This document shows positions 21,211-29,771 of a DNA stretch of 43,906 nt, piece after piece. This DNA is from an uncultured Spartobacteria bacterium. GTDB lineage: Bacteria; Verrucomicrobiota; Verrucomicrobiia; Chthoniobacterales; Terrimicrobiaceae. Position 1 is the stretch's first letter, and each line of letters opens with the position of its first letter. Location: assembly GCA_937888355.1 (NCBI GenBank), contig CALAPX010000181.1, positions 1 through 43,906 of the forward strand, written 5' to 3'. Position numbers and translations under genes: made by a program. Under the pieces are notes generated by a model. That model was not told the DNA's origin. It saw only the letters and a program-made list of their open reading frames with translations, and ran no database searches.

Positions 21211-22857
21211 ATGGCGCATACGTTGGATGGCCGCCTTCACAACGGAATGTCGAAACCCTCAGCAGCTCCCTCCCACCTACGACATCACACGGTAAAGGCC
21301 CCCATAAATGGCGGTCATGCGTTAGATGTCAAACGGGATGAGTCACTTCACCTAGTTTGGGAAATGCTTCCAACCGTCTTTTGGAAATTGTCCCATCGCG
21401 GTGTTGTGCTCTCCGCAAACCGTGCCAGCGAGGAACTGATTGGCTTCCCCTCTTCTGAGTTTATCGGGCGTTCACTGGAGGATATCCTTATTGAGTCAAT
21501 TGATCTGGATTTTCTTATTCACCGCCTTGATACATCCGGCACTATACGAAATCTCGAGACCTGCATTCGCCGCAAGGATGACTCTACTCGCAATATTTTG
21601 ATCGATGCCGCATTGATCGATGATGGTGCTGGCTTGTTAACGATTCATTGCCTCGTCAGGGATAATTCCATCATTAAAAAAACCGATGTTCACCTCCGCG
21701 AACAGGCCGGCTATTTTACCAAGTCTGCGGAGGCCTTGATCATGCTTGATGATCAAGGGGTAGTGAGGCACTGGAACAAGGGGGCGGAGGAACTGTATCA
21801 ACTTCCTTCCGTCAATATTGTTGGACATCCCTATCCTGCGGGACTCAGTAGCAATCCCGACGCCGATGCGCTGGCCTTTAAATCCGTTCTTCAAGGCCTC
21901 GAGTGGACTGGCCGGTTGGCGCACACCACCTCCTTGGGAAACCCATTGGAGATCGAATGCCGTTGGGTGCGATTGCCGGGCGTGATTGCCGGGGCCGGCA
22001 GCATCCTTGTTATTGCAGAGGACGCTGCTGGCCTGCGCGAACTTGAGGAAGCCCGCCTCCGTGATCAGCGTCAGGAATGCCTTGGGACTCTTGCTGGAGG
22101 AATCGCCCATGATCTTAACAATATCCTTCAGCCGATTTCTATCGCGATTGACCTCTTCCGTGCCCGCACAGCAGACACCGAGAGCCAGGAAATGCTCGAT
22201 GTTGTAGATGAAAACCTCCGCCGCGCCACCGACCTTGTAAGGCAGATTCTCTCTTTTACATCCGGCGTTGGCACCGAACGCCGCCGCATCGAGATAGCTA
22301 TACTATTTAAGGACATTGCCAGCTTTATCCGGCAGGCTTTTCCAAAGACAATCCATCTTCATATGACCTTGGATGAGGGATTGGATCTGGTTCTGGCCGA
22401 CCAAACGCAAGTTGAACAGATTCTCATCAATCTCTGCGTCAACGCGCGCGATGCGATGCCAGAAGGGGGGCGACTCCGCTTAGAAGCCTGCAATTTTTAT
22501 GTCGATGAGGGATTTTCCAGCCGCCAATCTGGCTGCAAGCCGGGCCCCTACGTGCGACTCACCGTGGGAGACACAGGCCTTGGCATTCCTCGTAAAATAA
22601 GAACAAAAATATTTGAGCCGTTCTTTACCACTAAAGGACCGGAAAAAGGAACCGGGCTGGGCTTGGCTACCACGCTCGGGATTGTGCGCAGTCATGAAGG
22701 CTTCATCACGCTTGAAACCGAGGAGGGATGTGGCACCTCATTCCATGTTTTCCTCCCTGCATTACACAGCCCCCCCCCCCCAATCCACTTCAGTCCTCCC
22801 CTTCCAGCGCTCCACCGAGCTTTCCGGTGGAGGAGAATCTATCCTCCTCGTCGATGA
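21211..22857 (+). CDS. PAS-PAS sensor histidine kinase, kinase part of a split hybrid kinase
   Basis: A soluble histidine kinase without membrane spans. From ATG 21211 it has PAS domain 1 (about 45-155), PAS domain 2 (about 165-285), a HisKA dimerisation helix with the phospho-acceptor H300 in GGIAHDLNNIL, and an ATPase domain with the N-box NLCVNARDAMPEGG, DTGLGIP and KGTGLGLAT. The natural end at HVFLPAL is followed by the run of 12 C and then 25 out-of-frame residues (ending RWRRIYPPRR) before a stop. One base fewer in the run would fuse it to the receiver domain that follows. In-frame TTG at 21184 is an alternative start. It is divergent from the bactofilin operon. Confidence 0.9.
   Translation: MAHTLDGRLHNGMSKPSAAPSHLRHHTVKAPINGGHALDVKRDESLHLVWEMLPTVFWKLSHRGVVLSANRASEELIGFPSSEFIGRSLEDILIESIDLDFLIHRLDTSGTIRNLETCIRRKDDSTRNILIDAALIDDGAGLLTIHCLVRDNSIIKKTDVHLREQAGYFTKSAEALIMLDDQGVVRHWNKGAEELYQLPSVNIVGHPYPAGLSSNPDADALAFKSVLQGLEWTGRLAHTTSLGNPLEIECRWVRLPGVIAGAGSILVIAEDAAGLRELEEARLRDQRQECLGTLAGGIAHDLNNILQPISIAIDLFRARTADTESQEMLDVVDENLRRATDLVRQILSFTSGVGTERRRIEIAILFKDIASFIRQAFPKTIHLHMTLDEGLDLVLADQTQVEQILINLCVNARDAMPEGGRLRLEACNFYVDEGFSSRQSGCKPGPYVRLTVGDTGLGIPRKIRTKIFEPFFTTKGPEKGTGLGLATTLGIVRSHEGFITLETEEGCGTSFHVFLPALHSPPPPIHFSPPLPALHRAFRWRRIYPPRR
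22770..22781 (+). repeat. Homopolymer of 12 C at the kinase-receiver junction
   Basis: Twelve consecutive C between the ATPase domain and the receiver domain. With 12 C the kinase frame stops at 22857. With 11 C the codons would read AGC, three CCC, CAA, TCC and continue into the receiver domain without a stop. This is either a phase-variable tract, a site of polymerase or ribosome slippage, or an error in the assembled sequence. Confidence 0.95.
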
Positions 22858-23224
22858 CGAGGCCACCGTTCTCAAGGTCATGCAGCGATCGCTCGAAAAA
22901 TCCGGCTACAAGATTTTCACTGCGGAGGATGGCGAGCAAGGATTGGAAGTCTTCTCCCGACATGGTGATGAAATCCGCCTTGTCATCACAGACATGGCCA
23001 TGCCTGGCATCGATGGACCTGGTATGATTTCCGCACTCCGGAAATTTGACAAGGATGTAAAAGTTATCTGCACAAGCGGCCTCACCACCCACTCAAGCAT
23101 GGAATCCCTTGCGACGCTTGGAGTGGAAACCGTTCTATCAAAGCCCTGCACCTCAAAGACAATTCTCCAAGCCATCAAAAAAGCTCTTGGAGAGCAGCCC
23201 TTGGCCCATCCAACTGACCTGTGA
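22782..23224 (+). CDS. Receiver (REC) domain, displaced C-terminal part of the hybrid histidine kinase
   Basis: Reading in the frame +1 to the kinase gives a complete response-regulator receiver domain: ILLVDDEATVLKVM with the acidic pair, the phospho-acceptor Asp in VITDMAMPGIDGPG, the T/S position in VICTSGLTTHSS, and the conserved Lys in VLSKPCTSKTIL. The domain follows the kinase as in ordinary hybrid kinases, joined by a linker of about 25 residues. It has no output domain. The same frame has an ATG at 22745, inside the kinase, so a separate 159-residue protein cannot be excluded, but that start has no support. The stop TGA at 23222-23224 shares its A with the start of the next gene. Confidence 0.85.
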
Positions 23225-24162
23225 TGCTGCGCCGGCGCAAAAGCACATTCAAATTGCGTGACTTCCGCAGGCTCTTCGTGGGCATTTTTACCGGATTATT
23301 GCTACTTGAAACATTGCTGCTCGTGATTGCAATGCGTGAACGCCAAGTTCATGAAATTTCGCTTTCCGATCAATTGCTCCTACTGCAGGCCCGTGAAGCG
23401 ATTGACACTGAGTTGGCAGTATTTTCCCAACTCTCGGACCTTGCGCTGACGGCAGCACGTTCCGGAGACAAAAAACAAGCGAAAGCCCATGAGGATCTCG
23501 CGGCGAGTCAATTTCGGAAAAATAGTGCATCCACTTCTCAGAACTCTTTTCAACTCATGGCTGCTGACATCCCGTTGCATCTCCAGCTATTGCAGGGAGG
23601 TGATGCCCATTTTCAACCCAAGGAGTTTTCGGCCCTTGAGATGGCGATCAAGGATGCCCAAGAACTCTTAAAATCGGATCGCAAGGCTCTCCATGCAATC
23701 CGTGGACTCTTTCCAGACACCGATGGAGAGTTTACCGTTCGTGGTCAGGGCGATCAAACGCAGTTGTTGGCTTTACTGACGGATGAATCCTCAGCGAAAA
23801 AACGTGCGGTCGTTCGCAAAACTCTATCCGCCTTCATTGCCGCCCTCGATGTTCGGATGTATGCATCAGTCGAAAAAAACGCCTCGGCGATCAGGCAATA
23901 TTCACGATTCCTTTCGGTGGTGCTAGGCATCCTGCTGCTCTCAACTGCATCATCGGGCTTCATCCTCTATCGGAATATCAGAGACCCTCTGCACTCGTTT
24001 AAAGTACATTCAAGAAAGATCAATGACGACCTGGCCCGGACACTTGCTCAACTGGAGACTGTGATCGCCGAGCGGGATATCCTTCGAAAAGGGGCTGGAA
24101 TTGCAACATCTGATACTGATCTGCAGCCGCGCCCTACAGATAGCCTCACTGAAATGCCATAA
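23224..24162 (+). CDS. Two-pass membrane protein, sensor-like, no kinase domain
   Basis: A 312-residue protein with a basic N-terminus (MLRRRKSTFKLRDFRR), a first span near residues 17-37, a mostly helical domain of about 185 residues that should face the periplasm, a second span near 226-247 (VVLGILLLSTASSGFILY), and a cytoplasmic tail with a coiled-coil (RKINDDLARTLAQLETVIAERD). This is the plan of the sensory half of a receptor (four-helix-bundle type) followed by a HAMP-like or signalling helix, but it stops before any kinase or methyl-accepting region. Its ATG is coupled to the receiver stop by TGATG. It probably passes an envelope signal to the soluble kinase next to it. Family not recognised. 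Confidence 0.7.
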   Translation: MLRRRKSTFKLRDFRRLFVGIFTGLLLLETLLLVIAMRERQVHEISLSDQLLLLQAREAIDTELAVFSQLSDLALTAARSGDKKQAKAHEDLAASQFRKNSASTSQNSFQLMAADIPLHLQLLQGGDAHFQPKEFSALEMAIKDAQELLKSDRKALHAIRGLFPDTDGEFTVRGQGDQTQLLALLTDESSAKKRAVVRKTLSAFIAALDVRMYASVEKNASAIRQYSRFLSVVLGILLLSTASSGFILYRNIRDPLHSFKVHSRKINDDLARTLAQLETVIAERDILRKGAGIATSDTDLQPRPTDSLTEMP

Positions 24163-24178
24163 TTGTTATTAGGCATCC

Positions 24179-25609
24179 ATGCACATGACATTCTATGCGC
24201 TGGCAACATTGTTACTTGAAGCCTTCGGTATTTTTTTTGCCCTGCGCGCGGTGTTGATCGCCCGCACTCCACAATCAGCCATCGCTTGGGCCGCAGTACT
24301 TGTCATCGTTCCACTTATTGGAATTCCTCTTTTTCTTGTGTTCGGAGAATCGCGCTTCGCCGGCTACACGCTCGCAGGAATTGGTCTCTCTAAGAAGCTG
24401 GATCAGGCTTTTCAATCAGTCATCAGACACTTGGATGGATATAGAGAGTCATTTACTGCAGCGTTTTTTGAGGCCTCTCGCATGGCCACCAACCTTTCAC
24501 GCATTCCCTCCAGCGGAGGCAACAAGGTCGATCTGCTGATTGATGGAAAAGCCACTTTCACTGCAATTTTTGAGGCCATCGACGAGGCCCGGGAATCAGT
24601 ATGGGTACAATTTTTTATTATTCATGATGACACACTCGGGCGTGAACTGGCTGATCGACTGACTTGCGCTGCCAAGCGCGGCGTGAAATGCCTTGTGCTC
24701 TACGACCAGGTCGGCTCAAAGGCCCTCCCCGCCAGCTGGGCTGCTGGTTTGCGATCTGCGGGAATCGACGTTGAATCGTTTGTCACAAACCGCCAGTTCG
24801 GCAGGCGCTTCCAAATCAATTTTCGCAATCACCGGAAACTTGTGGTGGTTGATGCACGCTTGGCTTTTCTTGGTGGCCTGAATGCCGGAGACGAATACAT
24901 GGGCCGTACCGCCCGTTTCGGTGCATGGCGCGACACCCACATACGGATCGAGGGTCCCGCAGTCGCCGGGTTCCAGATGTCATTCCTTGAGGACTGGAAC
25001 TATGTGACACGTCAAATGCTCAAATTTCGCCTTCCGCCGCCGGCGACTAGCCATGGTGGACGTGCTGTGGTCTTTCCCATCGCCTCTGGGCCTGCGGAGG
25101 CTTGGAGCCTGTGTCCGGCTGTCTACCTCTCGATCATCAACGCGTCCTCCCGCCGTCTATGGATTGCGAGCCCCTACTTTGTTCCATCAAGCCCATTGCT
25201 GTTTTCCATTTGCCATGCATCACTTCGGGGCGTCGATGTGCGCTTGATGTTGCCTCAATCGGCAGACCACAAGCTCCCGTGGCTCTCCTCCTTCACTTAC
25301 TATCCGAAGCTTCTGGAGGCTGGAGTGAAAGTCTTCCGGTATCAAACCGGGTTTATGCATCAAAAGGTTCTTCTGGCAGACGAAGACATCGCTATCGTTG
25401 GCTCGATCAACCTAGACTATCGCTCGTTCATGTTGAATTTCGAGCTCTCTGCAGCTATCCAAGACAAGGAATTTGCCAGCCGGGTTGAGCACATGCTCCT
25501 TGCCGACTTCGACAACTGCCGCCAGGAAAACCTCCTCGCATTCGAGAAGGGATCACTTCTTTTTCGTCTCAAATGCCGTCTTGCGGCGCTAATGAGCCCT
25601 GAGCAGTAG
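24179..25609 (+). CDS. cls: Cardiolipin synthase (phospholipase D family)
   Basis: Membrane enzyme of 476 residues that condenses two phosphatidylglycerols to cardiolipin and glycerol. Two N-terminal membrane spans (about residues 5-25 and 37-57, with VPLIGIPLFLVFGESR) precede two HKD motifs: HRKLVVVDARLAFLGG with H218, and HQKVLLADEDIAIVGSIN with H394. This is the ClsA-type architecture. The gene starts 16 bases after the membrane sensor gene, so it may be in the same operon as the two-component genes. Its 3' end overlaps the convergent 95-residue gene by 41 bases. Confidence 0.92.
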   Translation: MHMTFYALATLLLEAFGIFFALRAVLIARTPQSAIAWAAVLVIVPLIGIPLFLVFGESRFAGYTLAGIGLSKKLDQAFQSVIRHLDGYRESFTAAFFEASRMATNLSRIPSSGGNKVDLLIDGKATFTAIFEAIDEARESVWVQFFIIHDDTLGRELADRLTCAAKRGVKCLVLYDQVGSKALPASWAAGLRSAGIDVESFVTNRQFGRRFQINFRNHRKLVVVDARLAFLGGLNAGDEYMGRTARFGAWRDTHIRIEGPAVAGFQMSFLEDWNYVTRQMLKFRLPPPATSHGGRAVVFPIASGPAEAWSLCPAVYLSIINASSRRLWIASPYFVPSSPLLFSICHASLRGVDVRLMLPQSADHKLPWLSSFTYYPKLLEAGVKVFRYQTGFMHQKVLLADEDIAIVGSINLDYRSFMLNFELSAAIQDKEFASRVEHMLLADFDNCRQENLLAFEKGSLLFRLKCRLAALMSPEQ

Positions 25610-25856
25610 GCTCTCCATGGCCCTCCAGCCAAGCTAGCGCCTTTAAATAACTCTGTCGCTCCAGATAATGGCGGATCATAGGATCCGCATCAGCAGGCAA
25701 TAAAGCAACGCAGGCATCAAGCGCTGCGGCAGCGTCCTTGAGACTCTCGAGATGTGCGGCGGGGTCGCTTGTGCGTAGAGCCACATTAGCCACTACATCC
25801 AATCGCCGCTTCAAGGCGTCCCGCAGAACAGGATATAATTTCTCGGCGCATCTCAT
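25569..25856 (-). CDS. Small hypothetical protein coupled to smc
   Basis: A 95-residue, mostly helical and acidic-to-neutral protein with no signal peptide or membrane span. I do not recognise a family. Segments such as ALKRRLDVVANVALR and SYLKALAWLEGH suggest amphipathic helices, as in a small helical-repeat or adaptor protein. The ATG at 25856 overlaps the smc stop in ATGA, which supports real translation as the last gene of the smc operon. Its 3' end runs 41 bases into the end of the convergent cls gene. Length and coupling support a gene; the function is unknown. Confidence 0.6.
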   Translation of the reverse strand: MRCAEKLYPVLRDALKRRLDVVANVALRTSDPAAHLESLKDAAAALDACVALLPADADPMIRHYLERQSYLKALAWLEGHGEPTAQGSLAPQDGI

Positions 25857-28800
25857 GAAATCGCCGGCTCCCCGTTGCTAGGTTCTGGGATTACGGCCTT
25901 AGCTCCCTCTACATCCTCGCTGGCAAGATTTTCGGATTTCCCAAGAGCTTTTGCCACGCTTTCACTGGACTTTGCCTCATCATTTGATTTTCCGCTGAAG
26001 CGAACGCTGACGAGTTTGCTGACACCATGCTCCTCCATGGTGACGCCATACAGCATGTCTGCGCGCGAGATGGTACGCTTGTTGTGGGTGATGGTTACAA
26101 ACTGGCTCTGATCCACAAACCGATCGAGGATTTTGATGAATCGAGTGATATTCGATTCGTCGAGCGGGGCATCCATTTCATCGAGGACACAAAACGGGCT
26201 GGGCTTTACCATATAGATGGCAAACAGCAGCGATACAGCGGTCATAGTGCGCTCGCCGCCCGAAAGGAGGCTCACGCTCTGAAGCTGCTTGCCAGGCGGC
26301 TTTGCAATGATCTCGATACCGCATTCGAGAGGGTCATTCTCATCAACCAGCATCAGGTTGGCACGACCGCCGCCGAAAAGCTCTGTGAACATGAATTGAA
26401 AGTTCTCACGGATTTTTTCGAATGTCTCGGCGAAGAGCGCCTTGGTGGTGTGATTTATTTTTGCGATGACCTCTAGAAGTTCCGCTTTTGATGAGACAAG
26501 GTCAGCATTCTGTTTTTCTAGAAAAATATATCTCTCTTCGAGTTCATCGTATTCTTGAATGGCGTCCATGTTGACAGGCCCCATGGAATCGATGCGCTCA
26601 GTGAGTTCAGCCACGAGTTCTTCGATTCGGTCCCAAGGAATGCCTCCGCCCTCGACAGGCATGGTCTCTTCACTTGCCTGCATTTGCTGGGCAGCAGCAT
26701 CTGACGTTTGGGCTGTGTCGGTCTGTGTATTCAAGCGTTTGTTCCGCTCGCGGAGAGCCACCATGAGCGCGTAGGAATCAGGCTCGAAAGCCTCTAGATC
26801 CGTCTGGTAACGCCTTGATACATGGTCACGGATATTTTCCATGCGCATCTCAGTCTGGGCTATACGCACCTCGAGGCGCCCACGCTGGTCTTGGAGAGTC
26901 GCCAATTGGTGTCTGGCGGACCGGAGAGCTGAATCGATAGCATCGGCGCTTTCGGTGACCTCCGACCGTTTTGCGAGAACGGTGGCGAGGCTGGATTCTT
27001 TGGATTCGAGTTCCTCACGCCATTCACTAATCGAAACCTCAAGGGCTGTATTTTCACCGGTTAGCGTCTCGATGCGGGACTCGTAGTTTGCAATGTCTGC
27101 ACGTCGCGCATCGAGGAGTTCGTTGAGTTCGATCATGCGCGCTGCCATGGGGCCGCGCTGGCGGTGAAGACCCTCCTGCTGCTGCCTCTCGGTGGCGACC
27201 CGGACGCGAATTTCATTCAAGGCATCGGAGGCCGCACTCTCACTTTCGCGAACTACCTGAATGCGCGCTTCGCATTCCGATCGGGCTACACGCAAAGAAT
27301 CGATGGCGCAAGTGGACTCGGCAATGCGGGATTCGAGTTCACCCAATTGTGCGAGACTGCCACGGAGTCCCTCCTCAATATTGGCCGCCTCGCGTTGGAA
27401 CGAGGCGCGCTTGGCTTCGAAATCCGCACGTTGGCGTTCCGCATGCCGACGTTCGTTATCTACCGATGCGGATTCAATTTGGGCTACCTGCATCGATTCT
27501 CGAGCCAACTTGAGCCGTTCGGTCGCCTGATCCATGGCGCCGACGGCAGCAGCCTTTGTGGCTGCTAGAGTTTCAATGTTTGCCATCGCTGCAGCTAGTT
27601 CAACTTCGAGTTCCGTGATCTGTATTTTGCGTTGGAGGATGGATTGGCCTATATTTTCGCCCGTGGCGCCTCCTTGGATAATGCCCTCCTTGCCGATAAA
27701 TGCGCCATCAAGGGAGGCAAATGCAAGCGAAGGATTCTGGGCACGTAGGCGAAAAGCACTTTCCAAGTTGTCGACAATGAATACCTCGCTCAACAGAGCC
27801 CTTGCCAATAAAACTGCCTCCCCCTCTCCTTGAACCATATCCGCCGCTTTTCCGAGGACTCCGAACGGCACTTCGGCGGCGGGTATTTCAGATTCTTTTA
27901 TCCATTCTGCCGGGATTACTGACGCCTTTCCGAGTTTCTTGCCGGAAAGGGTCGCGAGGGCCGCCTCGGCAACGCTTGGATCCTTGAAGACAACCGCCTG
28001 AAGAGACTTGCCCAAAGCGGCTTCTATAGCGGCGATGAATCTCTCTTCCACTCGGATGTGTTGGGCAAGCGTACCTTTGACTGCAGCTTGAAATAAGCTC
28101 GGATTGTCTAAGCCCTTCAGGATGGCTTGGGTGCCTTCATCCAGGCCCTCGCCTTGCTCTTGGAGTTGTCGAAGGATTTCCAAGCGGGATTCAATACCTG
28201 CCGCCTCCTTTCCGGCGGTATTTAGAATGGCTTCAGTATCCTGCCGTTGCAACTGGGCAGTCTCGTGATCTGACATGGCACCTGAGGTTTCGGCTTGGGA
28301 ATGCTCCAGCGCCAGATGAGCAGAATCCGATCGCCGCTTTAGCTCATCGAGGTTGATAGAAATCGCTTCTGTCTCGCGGGAGGCCGCTTCGATTTCATTT
28401 TGGAGTAAATGGAGACGCGTCTCGCCCGACTCGCGCCGACTGGTGGCGCTGGAAATCTCCCCACGTAGCGAGTTCATTCTGGCCTCAGCGTTTGAGAGTT
28501 CCGAGGTTTGCAAGGTCAGTTTGCGCTCAGCGGCGAGGCGCTCCTCCTTCACGGCATTTAATCGAGCAACGTGTTCGTCGAGGGTCTCCTGGTGAGTACG
28601 CAGACTGTCGATCATTTGCTCGAGCAATGTTTCGGTTTGCTCAATTTGCTCCTGCTGAGTTCGGATTTTTTCTTCCGCCTGAATGATCTCTAGGCGGTGA
28701 CGATTGATGAGATCCGATGCCTCAGTCGTGCGCTCGTGGTTGGTTGAGATTCTATTTTCGGCAGAAAAGATGCGGTTTCGCAGGGTTTGCATCCCATCGC

Positions 28801-29659
28801 GGACAGCCGCTGCTTCGCCTTCAAGTTCTTGCAGACTCAGGCGGTATCCAGCGAGTTCCGCCTCCTGCTGCGCAATCTCGATCTCATGAATTTGGCGGGC
28901 CTCATCGCCTTGCCCCAATTGCTGGCGCAGTTCCACGAGTTCAGAGGAGAGGGCGCTGTAGTTTTTATGGGAGATGTGCGTATCGAACACGCGCAAATCT
29001 TGAAGGATGGATTGGTATCGGTGCGCCTTCGCCGCTTGGCGCTGAAGCGATCCGATTTGCCTCTTCACTTCCTTGATAATATCCTGAACGCGCACGAGGT
29101 TCGCCTCGGTATATTCAAGTTTTCGGAGGGCTTCTTTTTTTTGTGCCTTGAACTTTGTGATTCCCGCCGCCTCCTCAAAGATTGCCCGCCGGTCCTCCGG
29201 ACGGTTGCTCAAAATCTGGTCGATCTTACCCTGCTCCATGATCGAGTAAGCGCTACGGCCGATGCCGGTATCCATGAAAAGTTGATGAATATCACGCAGC
29301 CGGCAGGGGGTTTTATTAAGAAAATACTCGCTCTTCCCATCGCGGTGAACGCGGCGGGTAATGCGAACCTCATTCCACTCGGTGCCTAGTTCTTTTTCGC
29401 ACTCGGAGAATGTCATCGATACCTCCGCCATGCCCAGCGCAGGACGGCTGTCTGTTCCGCTGAAAATGACGTCCGCCATTTCACCTCCGCGGAGAGCCTT
29501 AGCTGATTGCTCTCCGAGGACCCACCGCATGGCATCAAGGACGTTGGATTTTCCGCAACCATTCGGACCAACAATAGCGGTAACACCCCGGTGGAAGTTA
29601 AGAATGGTTTTTGCGGCGAAGGATTTGAAGCCGATGATTTCTAGGGATTGCAGATACAT
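25853..29659 (-). CDS. smc: Chromosome segregation protein SMC
   Basis: ATP-driven chromosome organiser that forms a ring with ScpA and ScpB. The protein has 1268 residues from ATG 29659 (MYLQSLEIIGFKSF), the classical SMC start; a longer reading to 29791 adds 44 unlikely residues. Walker A is GPNGCGKS at residues 31-38. A first long coiled coil precedes the hinge (around 515-660, including AAVKGTLAQHIRVEERF). A second coiled coil follows, then the C-terminal head with the signature LLSGGERTMTAVSLLFA and the Walker B VLDEMDAPLDE. A tail of about 45 residues rich in S, E and A follows the head. scpA and scpB are not in the window. It is divergent from the M20 peptidase gene. Confidence 0.95.
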   Translation of the reverse strand: MYLQSLEIIGFKSFAAKTILNFHRGVTAIVGPNGCGKSNVLDAMRWVLGEQSAKALRGGEMADVIFSGTDSRPALGMAEVSMTFSECEKELGTEWNEVRITRRVHRDGKSEYFLNKTPCRLRDIHQLFMDTGIGRSAYSIMEQGKIDQILSNRPEDRRAIFEEAAGITKFKAQKKEALRKLEYTEANLVRVQDIIKEVKRQIGSLQRQAAKAHRYQSILQDLRVFDTHISHKNYSALSSELVELRQQLGQGDEARQIHEIEIAQQEAELAGYRLSLQELEGEAAAVRDGMQTLRNRIFSAENRISTNHERTTEASDLINRHRLEIIQAEEKIRTQQEQIEQTETLLEQMIDSLRTHQETLDEHVARLNAVKEERLAAERKLTLQTSELSNAEARMNSLRGEISSATSRRESGETRLHLLQNEIEAASRETEAISINLDELKRRSDSAHLALEHSQAETSGAMSDHETAQLQRQDTEAILNTAGKEAAGIESRLEILRQLQEQGEGLDEGTQAILKGLDNPSLFQAAVKGTLAQHIRVEERFIAAIEAALGKSLQAVVFKDPSVAEAALATLSGKKLGKASVIPAEWIKESEIPAAEVPFGVLGKAADMVQGEGEAVLLARALLSEVFIVDNLESAFRLRAQNPSLAFASLDGAFIGKEGIIQGGATGENIGQSILQRKIQITELEVELAAAMANIETLAATKAAAVGAMDQATERLKLARESMQVAQIESASVDNERRHAERQRADFEAKRASFQREAANIEEGLRGSLAQLGELESRIAESTCAIDSLRVARSECEARIQVVRESESAASDALNEIRVRVATERQQQEGLHRQRGPMAARMIELNELLDARRADIANYESRIETLTGENTALEVSISEWREELESKESSLATVLAKRSEVTESADAIDSALRSARHQLATLQDQRGRLEVRIAQTEMRMENIRDHVSRRYQTDLEAFEPDSYALMVALRERNKRLNTQTDTAQTSDAAAQQMQASEETMPVEGGGIPWDRIEELVAELTERIDSMGPVNMDAIQEYDELEERYIFLEKQNADLVSSKAELLEVIAKINHTTKALFAETFEKIRENFQFMFTELFGGGRANLMLVDENDPLECGIEIIAKPPGKQLQSVSLLSGGERTMTAVSLLFAIYMVKPSPFCVLDEMDAPLDESNITRFIKILDRFVDQSQFVTITHNKRTISRADMLYGVTMEEHGVSKLVSVRFSGKSNDEAKSSESVAKALGKSENLASEDVEGAKAVIPEPSNGEPAIS

Positions 29660-29771
29660 GGGAGACCGGATAAAGAAGTCTCCGAAGCGTAAAATTCGGG
29701 GTGGGTGCGACAAGAAAAAAATACTACATCCAGCGTATGCCCTCCTGTAAGACCACAAGATATTGTTTTTT

